A stretch of 64,000 nt of DNA from Bradyrhizobium sp. MOS003 (GTDB taxonomy: Bacteria > Pseudomonadota > Alphaproteobacteria > Rhizobiales > Xanthobacteraceae), in the NCBI RefSeq assembly GCF_003020125.1, contig NZ_PYFW01000001.1, positions 1,488,001 through 1,552,000 on the forward strand, written 5' to 3'. Below, piece by piece: positions 8,445 to 16,674 of this stretch. The notes below the pieces were generated by a model. The model did no database searches, was not told the DNA's origin, and worked only from the letters and a program-made list of their open reading frames with translations. Position 1 is the first letter of the stretch; the number at the start of each line of letters is the position of its first letter. The position numbers and the translations under genes are program-made.

Positions 8445-8921
8445 TTACTGACAGTAGTACATCTGGCCGTCGTCGAGTTTGATCATGCCTCCCGGGTGGC
8501 ATTTGAGGTTGTTGCGTGTCGAATAGTCGTCCCATCCGGCGTAACCGTAATAAGGACTATGTCCATAGTAGGCTCTGTGAGGGTAGAGCGGTTGCCCAAA
8601 GTAAGGATCAGTCTGGGCCGCGTAAGCGTTGCCCCAATTGTTGTTGCCCGCTCCCCAGTTTGAGGAAGCGGCGACAGCGGTAGCCGTGCCAACCGCGGCG
8701 GCACCTGCGACACCTGCGCCATACCCGTATCCGTACATAGCTCGCCGATTATGGCGACGCGCAACACCCGCAACGCTCACGGGCGTCAGGGGACGACCGA
8801 CTCGCGCCTGAGCGCTCTCGATTGAGATCGAAACCCCGCCTTGGTCAGACCAGCCGGGGGAGAACATTGCCGCACACGCGAAGGCGGAAGCAGCAAGGGC
8901 AGCCTTACTTACGTACGTCAT
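8445..8921 (-). CDS. Secreted Gly/Tyr/Asn-rich protein with RVGRPLTP motif (158 aa)
   Basis: Signal peptide MTYVSKAALAASAFACAAMF, then ISIESAQARVGRPLTPVSVA, a low-complexity GYGYGAGVAGAAAVG stretch, an Asn/Tyr-rich part and the ending IKLDDGQMYYCQ. The motif ARVGRPLTP.SVAGV.RR is shared with the proteins at 27597 and 14499 (broken), defining a local family whose tails differ. The ATG at 8921 has AGAGGAGAAG upstream. A FixK-type box with one mismatch lies 63 bases upstream. It is probably a surface or periplasmic protein; no enzyme motif is present. The MY-CQ ending recurs in the 28-residue ORF at 18853. Confidence 0.7.
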   Translation of the reverse strand: MTYVSKAALAASAFACAAMFSPGWSDQGGVSISIESAQARVGRPLTPVSVAGVARRHNRRAMYGYGYGAGVAGAAAVGTATAVAASSNWGAGNNNWGNAYAAQTDPYFGQPLYPHRAYYGHSPYYGYAGWDDYSTRNNLKCHPGGMIKLDDGQMYYCQ

Positions 8922-8983
8922 CGAACTTCTCCTCTGTATAGCGAAGTGACGCGATACGCTCGTGTCGCATGCTTGTAGCTCCA

Positions 8984-8997
8984 CTGATCCAGATCAA
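8984..8997 (-). promoter_or_regulatory. FixK/FNR-type box, one mismatch (CTGATCCAGATCAA)
   Basis: On the gene strand it reads TTGATCTGGATCAG; only the last base departs from the consensus. It is 63 bases before the start at 8921. Confidence 0.55.
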
Positions 8998-9559
8998 AGC
9001 TTGCAAAAAAGAATCCGACATTGGCGGGATGTTGTGTCCGTCGTCTGATCGTGAACCGCTTTGTACCTTCGATGAAGATTCACGCGACCAACTCCGTCCG
9101 ACCTAGTGGCTGCGCTCATCCAATTCCAGCGTCACAGAGAGTCGCTGGCTAGTGCTGCCCGATATGGCTTGCTGGCCAATGATCGATCATCTTAGTCAAC
9201 GTCCTTGAATGCGTCGTCAATCGACAAAACTACAAGGTGAAGCGCTGCACATCTCCAGCCTCGGTGTCCCGAAGCACAGGCGGCCTCGCCATGCGTAACG
9301 GCGTGGGCCGCTGCTGGGCGAGACCCCATGGATCGGCTGGCGAAGACGCATGACGAAGTGAGGATTGATCCTGCTCCCGCGCTCCCGGCGAGCTGACGGC
9401 TCGCGTGCGCCTATCGATCCCGTCGGACATGCTGCGGTCGATCCTGCAAGTGTTGGCCGCCGGACGTTTTCAGCCTCGCGCCCAATCTCGACGAGGACGA
9501 TGAGGTCGCGGAGCCCGCCGCCCTCCTGACGCTTCCGCTCCTCTGCTCTCGCCTCCGAT
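8998..9559. other. Stretch with no convincing gene
   Basis: About 560 bases with only short irregular frames. A perfect 12-base palindrome ATGATCGATCAT is at 9179-9190. The last part borders an exonuclease remnant, so decayed coding DNA is likely. Confidence 0.4.
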
Positions 9560-9946
9560 ACGGCTCGAAACGCGAGGCGCTCAGCATCTGCAGTCGGGGC
9601 TCGACGTCGCGTAAATAGATCTCCGTCCTGACAAAGCGATCTCGTCGTCGAGGGCGCTCAGAGACGCCGTGTGCCAGGACTTAGGTCGGCCGTCGCTGCC
9701 GTCGTTCCAGCGGTAACCGCGCCGCTTCAAGGAATCCTTGAGCTCGAACGGCGACTGCTCGGCCCATACTCGCACCGTTGGCTTGCGGGCGTTCTCCAGC
9801 AGGGCGGCGAGCGCCGGCGCTCCGGTCGTCGGCAGCGTGAAGTCCAAGATCTCCTGCAGCGCATGGCAGTCGTCGACGGAGCGGTACGCCTGGTGGAAGT
9901 AGCCGACGCCGTTCAGCAAGTAGCCCAGCTTCCGCCGGCCGACCAA
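9560..9946 (-). pseudogene. DnaQ-like 3'-5' exonuclease, C-terminal fragment
   Basis: The translation (LGYLLNGVGYFHQAYRSVDD, WAEQSPFELKDSLKRRGYRW, DGRPKSWH) closely matches the C-terminal half of the exonuclease at 32832-33611. The N-terminal half with the DxE motif is missing, and near 9615 the frame shifts before a still recognisable TEIYLRDVEPRLQ in another frame. It is therefore a truncated, frameshifted duplicate with no catalytic site. Confidence 0.8.
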
Positions 9947-10014
9947 AATTCTCGTTTGTAGCGCGGCACGATCTCAAACTGGCCAAGTGGACTTGCGGAG
10001 GGTGACAGCTTCAG

Positions 10015-10028
10015 TTGACTTAAATCAA
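10015..10028 (+). promoter_or_regulatory. FixK/FNR-type box TTGACTTAAATCAA
   Basis: Perfect consensus match 56 bases before the ATG at 10084 of the interrupted ClpP-like gene. Confidence 0.75.
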
Positions 10029-10083
10029 GAGCCACGCGCAGCGAGAAGCAACTCTCAGAAGTCGACGATCGAGGGCATTAGCG

Positions 10084-10776
10084 ATGGACTCGAGCTTGCA
10101 ACTTCGACAGTTCAGGATACGGGCCTGTTGGTTTTGCAGAAGCGCGCTCTATCTGTTGTTGATCGTTGTGCAGCCGATCGCATGTTTCGCTCTGGATATA
10201 CAACGGCTGAAGACCTGCTCAGGGACGGTTTTGCGGTTGCGAGGCGATATCAAAGAGGGGGACTTCGCACGGCTGAAGTCGCATTTCAGAAAAGATGCGA
10301 TCATTGGTTTTGATCTAAGTTCCGAAGGAGGCGATTTCGAAGAGGGTCTTCGGATCGCGAGCCTCACACGCCGCAAATGACTCGTTGTCTATGTTGTCGG
10401 CGAATGTAGTTCTGCTTGCGCAGATGTGTTTTTTGCCGCCGCAAAACGTTTTCTCGGGGAAGATTCGAAGATCGGCGTTCATTCCATTTCCAACGATCGA
10501 GATATCGAAGATACAGGATCGAAGCTTCTCACAATGAAACACGCGAGGTTCTGGGCAGAGCACGGTATCCCCAACTCCGCTATCGGCAAGATGGTTACCA
10601 CTCGTCCCGGGTCCATTGCTTATCTGGACCGCACGGATCTGTCCGGTCTTCAGGCGTCAGCTGAAAATCCTTTTGCATACGAAACGGAAAGTATTACGTG
10701 CGGCAGGCCAGGCGCACAAACAAAGCTGCGCAACTCAACTGAGTCCCGGGAGCGTGAGGGGCAAACTATAAAATAG
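10084..10776 (+). pseudogene. ClpP/crotonase-fold periplasmic protein (COG3904-like) with in-frame TGA
   Basis: An N-terminal hydrophobic segment (ALYLLLIVVQPIACFA) leads into a domain with GFDLSSEGGDFEEGLRIA. After a TGA at 10378-10380 the same frame continues VVYVVGECSSACADVFFAA and KIGVHSISND. The SxGG..EG and ECSSAC motifs are those of COG3904-type proteins related to SppA/ClpP, in which the Ser of SSAC would be the nucleophile. Only one stop codon separates two halves that fit together exactly, so this is a nonsense mutation, a read-through case or a sequencing error. A FixK-type box is 56 bases upstream. Confidence 0.7.
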
Positions 10777-10862
10777 ACGAAGTTTCGCCTTGACAGCCGG
10801 TCTTACCCATCGGGATTGTCAATGACTAGCTGGCAGACCTGGTAAACGTCGAGGAGGATTGC

Positions 10863-11615
10863 ATGAACCGTCGGCACGCGTTGAAAGTCCTGACTGGGCT
10901 CGTGGTGTGCCCGCTGTGCTTGTCCACCGGCGTTGCCGCTGAAGGAGCACATTGGAGCTACGAAGGCACCAATGGCCCTGAGCATTGGGGCGATGTAGAC
11001 GCCGCGAGCAATGTCTGCTCCATCGGGGGTCAGCAATCGCCAATCGACATAATAGCATCCATTAAAGCGCAATTGCCCCCGCTTCGAATCGCCTGGGCCA
11101 AGGCCGCAGACACGATCGTCAATAACGGTCACACAATCCAATTAAATGTTGCCAACGGCAGCACGCTCAGGTTCGGCGGCCCTTACGGCTTGTTGCAGTT
11201 TCACTTCCATCGTCCAAGCGAGCACCTCATCCGCGGTCAGCGGTTCCCAATGGAGGCCCATTTTGTCCATGCTCATGCGTCTGGCGCGCTCGCGGTCGTT
11301 GGTGCACTGATGGTGGCTGGAAAGCGCAACCCGGTCTTCAGCAAGATTGTCGCTACAATGCCAAGGCATGAAGGAGAAGCCGTCAAGGCCGACCCTGCTA
11401 TCAACCCGAACGGGCTCTTGCCCAAACGACTCGCCTACTATCGATATGCTGGCTCCCTGACGACACCACCCTGTTTGGAAACCGTCGACTGGCTACTGCT
11501 CACCGAGCCCATAGAGGTCGCCGACGCGGACATTGCCGGTTTCGCAGAACTCTATGCGATGAACGCCCGACCGGCGCAGAGGGTGAACCGTCGCGCTGTA
11601 CTACGTTCTGGCTGA
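10863..11615 (+). CDS. Alpha-class carbonic anhydrase, periplasmic
   Basis: Catalyses interconversion of CO2 and bicarbonate in the periplasm. It is 250 residues long with an export signal (MNRRHALKVLTGLVVCPLCL). All family landmarks are visible: WSYEG...PEHWG, GGQQSPIDI near 55-63, zinc ligands His114 and His116 in QFHFHRPSEH, the third ligand His133 in MEAHFVHAH, and YAGSLTTPPC near the C-terminus, whose Cys can pair with the Cys near residue 52. The ATG at 10863 has a strong AGGAGG. It appears monocistronic, and a hairpin follows. No FixK-type box was found directly upstream, unlike its neighbours. Confidence 0.95.
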   Translation: MNRRHALKVLTGLVVCPLCLSTGVAAEGAHWSYEGTNGPEHWGDVDAASNVCSIGGQQSPIDIIASIKAQLPPLRIAWAKAADTIVNNGHTIQLNVANGSTLRFGGPYGLLQFHFHRPSEHLIRGQRFPMEAHFVHAHASGALAVVGALMVAGKRNPVFSKIVATMPRHEGEAVKADPAINPNGLLPKRLAYYRYAGSLTTPPCLETVDWLLLTEPIEVADADIAGFAELYAMNARPAQRVNRRAVLRSG

Positions 11616-11620
11616 GCAGG

Positions 11621-11652
11621 CCATTTTCCGCGCGCGACCAGCGGAAGAATGG
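11621..11652 (+). terminator. Inverted repeat just after the carbonic anhydrase stop
   Basis: CCATTTTCCGC and GCGGAAGAATGG pair except for one bulged base, around a 9-base loop, 5 bases after the stop. It is probably the transcription end; no strong T-run follows. Confidence 0.45.
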
Positions 11653-12094
11653 TTATCACAGCGCTGCTCGCCGCCGGAGAGAAAGTTTGTGCCGTGCGAC
11701 GCCAGGCAGACTCTCTCTCACATGGCCCTGCCAGCGCTGATCCTCGGCACAGCTCTTTCGGCAATCACAATGCGGCGCCCGACCTGGACCATGGTGCCGA
11801 CCCGTGCACGCGAGATACTCAAGTTCCGGCAATCTCAAGAACGCCGATCCAGCGGCTAGGGACGAGCGGTCCCCCCGCACTTGTTCGTAATCCAACGTGG
11901 TTGCCCGCTGTTGAGCAGTTTGGCGAGGGGTTGTTTTTTTGCTCGACCGCACAGCTCTTCAAGAATGGCTGGCTCGCCCTGAGGTGCAGAGAAGAATGGC
12001 CGCTTTGGACGCTCGCGCTGATCGTTAGTTACAACAGCGACGTGAGCGGGTAGAGAACATTCCACGGAAGGCAGTCATTCTTCCTGGTTATAGG
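11653..12094. other. Stretch with no convincing gene
   Basis: About 440 bases. Frames of up to 134 codons exist on both strands but their composition is irregular and no family is recognisable. A 45-codon frame from about 11720 starts MALPALILGTALSAI, which is hydrophobic, but it lacks a ribosome site. Confidence 0.4.
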
Positions 12095-13201
12095 TCAACG
12101 CTCGACCGCCAGCTGCGCCGGCGGAGCACGTTCGGTGCGGATCCAGGCGACCGTCAGCTCCCAGGCCACCGACAGAATGATCGGTCCGATGAACAGGCCG
12201 ATGATGCCATGGACGAGGGTTCCGCCGATCACCCCGATCAGGATGACGAGTGCGGGCGTGGTCAGGCCACGTCCCATGATGAGCGGTTTCAGGATGTTAT
12301 CGAGCACCGACACGACCACGAGAAATACCGTCAGCAGAAGCGCGATCGAAAAATCCTTGTCGGTCCAGATCCAGACGATGACCGGCAAAATGACGATCGC
12401 TCCGCCGATCTGCACGATCGAGAGCAACAGCACCACGAACGCCAGCAATCCCGCGCTAGGGATGCCGGCCAGCTTGAACCCAAGACCGGCCAGCAACGAT
12501 TGGACGATCGCGACGCCGATCACCCCCTGGGAAACCGCGCGGATGGTGGTGCCGGCGAGGTCGAGAAAGTGCTCGCTCTGTTCAGGGACGATCCGTGACA
12601 GAAAGTCGCGGCTCGCGGCGACGAGCAGCGGGCCGTACGGAAACAGAACACCGGCCACGACAACGGACAGCAGGAACTTGACCGTTCCCACACCGGCATT
12701 GCCGGCAAACCCAAGCAACGTCGTCGCGAAGGGCTTGAGATACGGCACCACTTCGCGCAGCAGCGAACGAAGATTGGTCGAGGCCTGATCCCAGAGATCG
12801 AAAAGCTGAGGCCCAACGAGGGGCCATTTCTTGAGCGACTGAGGCGGCGAAGGAACCAGCACTTCACCCGCTGTCATTTGCCCGGCAAGCTCCCTGATCC
12901 CATCGACTGCGCCCATGCCGAGCCAGGTCGCGGGTCCAATCACGATGGCGAGACTGATCAGGGTGAGGATCCCCGCCGCAAGCTTTGGCCGGCCACCGAG
13001 GAGCTTGGTGAGGCGCTGAAACAGCGGATTGAGTGCGACGGCGAGCACGACACCCCAGGCCAGGATCGGCACGAATGGACGGATCAGGAGCAGGGTCCAG
13101 ACGATCAGGACCGCGAGCAACCCTAGCCGGATCACAAGCTGGATGATCTCGTCTCCGGAGATGATCTGGCGAAGTGTTCTCACGGACGCGCCTTCAGGCA
13201 T
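12095..13201 (-). CDS. AI-2E family transporter (PerM/YhhT-like membrane protein)
   Basis: A 368-residue inner-membrane protein with about eight helices and the typical family layout: an N-terminal helix pair (LGLLAVLIVWTLLLIRPFVP), a long amphipathic extracytoplasmic part in the middle, and a C-terminal core with VLDNILKPLIMGRGL and GVIGGTLVHGIIGLFIGPII. Family members export autoinducer-2 or other small molecules, or act as ion antiporters; substrate cannot be told. I prefer the ATG at 13201 (MPEGASVRTL) because a longer frame would run over the FixK-type box at 13251. A broken piece of a second copy lies at 20758. Confidence 0.85.
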   Translation of the reverse strand: MPEGASVRTLRQIISGDEIIQLVIRLGLLAVLIVWTLLLIRPFVPILAWGVVLAVALNPLFQRLTKLLGGRPKLAAGILTLISLAIVIGPATWLGMGAVDGIRELAGQMTAGEVLVPSPPQSLKKWPLVGPQLFDLWDQASTNLRSLLREVVPYLKPFATTLLGFAGNAGVGTVKFLLSVVVAGVLFPYGPLLVAASRDFLSRIVPEQSEHFLDLAGTTIRAVSQGVIGVAIVQSLLAGLGFKLAGIPSAGLLAFVVLLLSIVQIGGAIVILPVIVWIWTDKDFSIALLLTVFLVVVSVLDNILKPLIMGRGLTTPALVILIGVIGGTLVHGIIGLFIGPIILSVAWELTVAWIRTERAPPAQLAVER

Positions 13202-13250
13202 GGCCACGCATGTTGCAGACAAGCCTAGTCCCCGCTCTCGCGCGGCGATC

Positions 13251-13264
13251 TTGATCCAAATCAA
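13251..13264 (-). promoter_or_regulatory. FixK/FNR-type box TTGATCCAAATCAA
   Basis: Perfect half-sites 50 bases before the transporter start at 13201. Confidence 0.75.
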
Positions 13265-13287
13265 GCGAGTGGCGGGGTAAGCAGCTG

Positions 13288-14133
13288 CTATGGCTGCGGT
13301 CCCGACAGGTTCATCTCACGCTCGGCCCGGAATACGTTGCCATAGAGACTTGCGATCCACTGGCGGCCACGCGACGTCACGTTGAGATAGCGTATCGCCG
13401 CCTGAATCTGGGGAGCAACATTGCTCCAATAGAACTGCGGATACTTGTAGACGATGTCCGCAGGCGTCGCATAGCCGAGCGTCTTGTTGAGCCCGATCTC
13501 CTCGAATTCGTAGAACAGCGCATTCGACTTTCTCAGATAGTTGGGATCGCCGAGCTGGCCGATCAGATCGGCGGCCCGCAGCAACAAGCCCTCCTCCTCG
13601 ATCAGGCTATCATTGGAAGACATCGTATAGGGGAACCGAGTATATTCGATCGCCCGGGCAACCCGGTCCGCATCCAGCTGCTCGACAGAATCGAGCCGCT
13701 TCAGCACGAACAGCTTGGACCGATCGACATGGTATGGCGCGAGGGCCGCATCGGACGATCCTCGCGGTAGACGAACGGTACCGCCGTTCACGTTCGCAAT
13801 GAACTGCTCGTCCTCATCGCCTTGAACGACCCCGCGCACATATCCGATGTCATGAGCAAGGCACGCCAGAATGAAGTTCGCATAGTCGTTTGCCGTGGTG
13901 GGCCGCAGCAGCGCGCGTCCGGTCAGGATATCATGCCCGGCTAGGGTCACGAGCAAAGTATGCTCGATGTTGTGATACAGGGCATCGCTATTGCCGATGC
14001 ACTCCATGGTGAGCTTGGCTGCGAACGGAAGCAGTTCGGTCAGACCGGCATGCGAGGCCCCGAACCGGTCCTTGGTTTCTGTAGTCAGAAACGCGCCCAG
14101 ACCTTGCGACACCAGTTCGGGAACTGTGATCAT
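13288..14133 (-). CDS. HD-domain metal-dependent phosphohydrolase
   Basis: A 281-residue soluble protein with an HD fold: YHNIEHTLLVTLAG supplies the first metal-binding histidines and CLAHDIGYVRG the HD pair, with a conserved helical core after it (IEYTRFPYT, LLRAADLIGQLGDPNY). Such proteins hydrolyse phosphate esters, often nucleotides or cyclic dinucleotides; the substrate is unknown because no partner domain is present. The ATG at 14133 (MITVPELVSQ) was chosen over a longer frame lacking similarity. A FixK-type box lies 129 bases upstream, and the gene sits 87 bases upstream of the AI-2E transporter start, read in the same direction. Confidence 0.8.
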   Translation of the reverse strand: MITVPELVSQGLGAFLTTETKDRFGASHAGLTELLPFAAKLTMECIGNSDALYHNIEHTLLVTLAGHDILTGRALLRPTTANDYANFILACLAHDIGYVRGVVQGDEDEQFIANVNGGTVRLPRGSSDAALAPYHVDRSKLFVLKRLDSVEQLDADRVARAIEYTRFPYTMSSNDSLIEEEGLLLRAADLIGQLGDPNYLRKSNALFYEFEEIGLNKTLGYATPADIVYKYPQFYWSNVAPQIQAAIRYLNVTSRGRQWIASLYGNVFRAEREMNLSGPQP

Positions 14134-14261
14134 CAGGCTGCTCCGCTCCGGAAGTGTGGACAATATGCAGACCAAGGCCATGACTCCCCGCGAGCGCGTC
14201 CGCATGAGTCAAGGTGCGCTGGCCGAACAATACGCTTAGATGCCGCTTTCGCGCGGCGCCC

Positions 14262-14275
14262 TTGACACAGATCAA
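14262..14275 (-). promoter_or_regulatory. FixK/FNR-type box TTGACACAGATCAA
   Basis: Consensus match 129 bases before the HD-domain gene start at 14133. The distance is larger than for most boxes here, so a leader RNA or a later start is possible. Confidence 0.65.
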
Positions 14276-14498
14276 GCGACCGCCGCCAGCCAGCGCCCCA
14301 TGAGCCAGATGGGGCAATTGCACTTCCAGTCTACCGAGACACGAGCCCACATTTCGGACATCGCCAAATACAGCGCACGAGAGCACTTGCGCGACGGTGT
14401 GGATGATAACCGCATTGCCGGCAGGACGCTCCCGTGGCCGCTGCTCCGTCGGCAGCTACGCTTAGCAGCTCCATAGTAACCGCGCCACGATACGCGCG

Positions 14499-14678
14499 CT
14501 AATGCACTCGCCTACGAACCCCCGCAACGCTGCCAGGCGTGAGCGTGCGACCGACACGAGCGTCAGCTTTGTCGAAGGAGATAACGATAGTCCCGGCTGG
14601 TGACCAATGAAACGGCACGGGCGCCAAGCACACAATCGCTGCACCGAGGGTCGCCCCGAGCACCGTTGAATTTTTCAT
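14499..14678 (-). pseudogene. RVGRPLTP-family secreted protein, truncated by a stop
   Basis: Starts MKNSTVLGATLGAAIVCLAP and continues FDKADARVGRTLTPGSVAGV, nearly the same as the intact protein at 27597. After RRVH a TAG replaces the Arg codon of the paralogue; downstream the frame still recalls the lost tail (RAYRGA..., GAAATGA). This is copy 1 of a two-gene segment whose other copy is at 27.2-27.9 kb in opposite orientation. Confidence 0.7.
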
Positions 14679-14721
14679 GTATTTGCTCTTAATCAGTCGG
14701 GGCGTGCTTAGGGACGCGCGG

Positions 14722-15012
14722 CTACTTTTCTCCTCGGCAGCACCGTCATACCGCCCTTCGCGCCGCGCTCTGCGCCCCGTCCGGCGCTCCTGACGCTGTT
14801 CTGTGCGTCCTGTACGTCGTTCCTGACGTCGCTCCGCCCGACTGCGGTGTCTCAGCGGAAGGTGCTGCAAGCGTGGTCGGTGCGGTTGAGGTCTGGGCGC
14901 CAGCATCTGACACAAACAGAATTGCAGCGAGGCCATGAACCCGAAGACGGCTGCGTATTCACAAAGAGCAAGGGCCTCGACGGCTGACCATCGCTTCCGA
15001 ACGTTCCCCCAT
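14722..15012 (-). pseudogene. Arg-rich repeat (RRQERRTGRTE) exported protein, frameshifted copy
   Basis: Corresponds base for base to the intact gene at 27220: start (ATG at 15012), the VSRR signal and the repeats ERRQERRTGRTEQRQERRTG are all present. Small deletions near 14970 (in GTCGAGGCCC) and near 14933 (GCCTCGCTGC against GCCTCGCCTGC) disrupt the signal-peptide frame, and one base is missing at the original stop. It can no longer make the paralogous protein. Confidence 0.75.
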
Positions 15013-15070
15013 ATCCCAAACTCCGGTCTCCCGCCCTCTTGCAGGTCGCCCAAATTCTGGAGAGTGGGGG

Positions 15071-15084
15071 GTGATCTAAGTCAA
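15071..15084 (-). promoter_or_regulatory. FixK/FNR-type box with one mismatch (GTGATCTAAGTCAA)
   Basis: Sits at the same relative position as the perfect box at 27147 in front of the intact paralogous segment. The first base has changed from T to G, in line with decay of the genes behind it. Confidence 0.5.
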
Positions 15085-15438
15085 ACCCGACACAGGCAGG
15101 CCGCTATCAGCGTTTTCTCACGCCCAGCCCGCGGGCTCCCAAGGCTTGCTGTTGTCCTGTCAACGGACATCGTCAGCGCGACGAGGCATGTCCGAAACGG
15201 CCCACCGGACCGGCCCTCGAACGGGCAAAGAAACAGAACATCTCCAGTCAACACTTGATCGAGCCGAGACTGCGACATCGCCGTAATAGAAATATCTCCC
15301 GCTGTTACCATTCTGTCACGGATTTCGACGCTGCTTGTGCCCTAGTCTTGAATGCCGCCGTAACTTGAGGCCCCCGCGGTTCGCGGAGCGCTTTGCCGTA
15401 GCCGCCACTGTTTGCAAATGCCGCCCAGAGGTTTTGCA
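15085..15438. other. Intergenic stretch, no gene seen
   Basis: About 350 bases between two divergent units. Short frames only; no box of the FixK type and no clear hairpin. Confidence 0.4.
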
Positions 15439-16488
15439 ATGAGATCAAACAAACCGGGAAGCCGCGTCATCAACTATGCGGCAGCGGTTGCTCTCGTGCT
15501 TTGCGCAGATGTTTCGCATGCCGACCAGGGCGGTAGCTCATTCTGGTTTCCCGGTCAGTTTGCGAGCCTCGTGGCCGTACAGCAGACACCGGGCTGGGCG
15601 CTCAGTGTCATCGATTACCATTCCGGCGTCGCCGCCGCGGGGGGCGCTGCTGCGGCCAAAGAGATCCTGGCCAGCAAAATCCCCGCGAACGTCAACGTTA
15701 ATCTAAATCTGAGTCTGAGCGGGCGGGCCGATCTGTTCTCCCTAGCGCCATCGTATACTTTCGCGACGGCGGTGCTTGGCGGCCAGTTGGTCGTGGGCAT
15801 CTCCGGCCAATATGGAAGAGCCGCCACCAGTATCGCCGGGACCCTGACAGCGATTGCCGGACCGATTGTGGTGATGCGCACCGGAATGCTCGAAGGCTCG
15901 CTTACCTCCTACGGCGACCTCGCGCCATTCGCGCAACTGCTATGGAGTCATGGCGTCGACAATTACATGGCTTACGTTACGGGCAATGTTCCCGTCGGCG
16001 ACTATGATCCGACGCGGATTCCCAATATCGGGCTCGGGCACGGCGCGATCGACGTCGGAGGCGCCTATACCTATTTCGACCCGGCGCTGGGAAACGAAAT
16101 CTCGGGCGTCGCCGGCCTTACCTACAATTTCAGGAATCCCGACACCCTTTACCGGAGCGGCATCGATTTCCACTTCGACTGGGGCGCATCGCACTATCTC
16201 ACCAAGCAGCTTTTCGTCGGCATTGTCGGATATGCCTACCAGCAAATCACCGACGATTCCGGCCAGAACCCGATCCTCGGTGGCTTCAGGTCGCGCGTCT
16301 TCGGTGTCGGTTCGCAAATCGGGTACAGCTTCCCGGTCGCAGACATGCAGGGCTCCCTTAGCCTGAGGGGATATGGCGAATTCGGTGCAGCCAACCGTCC
16401 GTCAGGATGGAACTCCTGGCTGACGTTCACCATTTCCCCGTCCGCGTCTGCCGCCATAGCGCCCACAAAGCATCTGGTTGTGAAATAG
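15439..16488 (+). CDS. Outer-membrane barrel protein, MetA/SphA-like (Phenol_MetA_deg family)
   Basis: A 349-residue exported protein with signal MRSNKPGSRVINYAAAVALV, cleaved near SHADQGG. The mature part has the family signature GGSSFWFPGQFASLVAVQQT and GWALSVIDYHS, then alternating barrel strands (YTFATAVLGGQLVVGISGQY, AIDVGGAYTYF, GVAGLTYNF, FDWGASHYLTKQLFVG, SLRGYGEFG). These proteins are found beside aromatic and hydrocarbon degradation genes and are thought to pass hydrophobic compounds through the outer membrane. Here no degradation gene is adjacent. The ATG at 15439 follows GAGGTTTTGC and opens directly into the signal peptide. Confidence 0.8.
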   Translation: MRSNKPGSRVINYAAAVALVLCADVSHADQGGSSFWFPGQFASLVAVQQTPGWALSVIDYHSGVAAAGGAAAAKEILASKIPANVNVNLNLSLSGRADLFSLAPSYTFATAVLGGQLVVGISGQYGRAATSIAGTLTAIAGPIVVMRTGMLEGSLTSYGDLAPFAQLLWSHGVDNYMAYVTGNVPVGDYDPTRIPNIGLGHGAIDVGGAYTYFDPALGNEISGVAGLTYNFRNPDTLYRSGIDFHFDWGASHYLTKQLFVGIVGYAYQQITDDSGQNPILGGFRSRVFGVGSQIGYSFPVADMQGSLSLRGYGEFGAANRPSGWNSWLTFTISPSASAAIAPTKHLVVK

Positions 16489-16674
16489 CCTTATGCCAAC
16501 CGGACGTCGGCTACGATCGGTCGATGCCTTAAATGTGTCACCAACACGGGTTTCGACTGTGTGCAATCAGGCTCGGTCTACTCTCTATTTCAGAAATCAC
16601 GGGCAACGCTCGGAGGGTTGCGAAGGGCCAAAAACCGGAAGTCGGGTTGCGTCGGAAGGGGGGCGCGCCACAGA

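Noticed and set aside
9179..9190. Palindrome ATGATCGATCAT as an operator
   Set aside because: A 12-base palindrome built on GATC is expected now and then in this DNA, and no gene start is near.
11649..12053. A 134-codon forward gene after the carbonic anhydrase
   Set aside because: Irregular composition, no ribosome site, overlaps the hairpin after the stop, and nothing recognisable in the translation.
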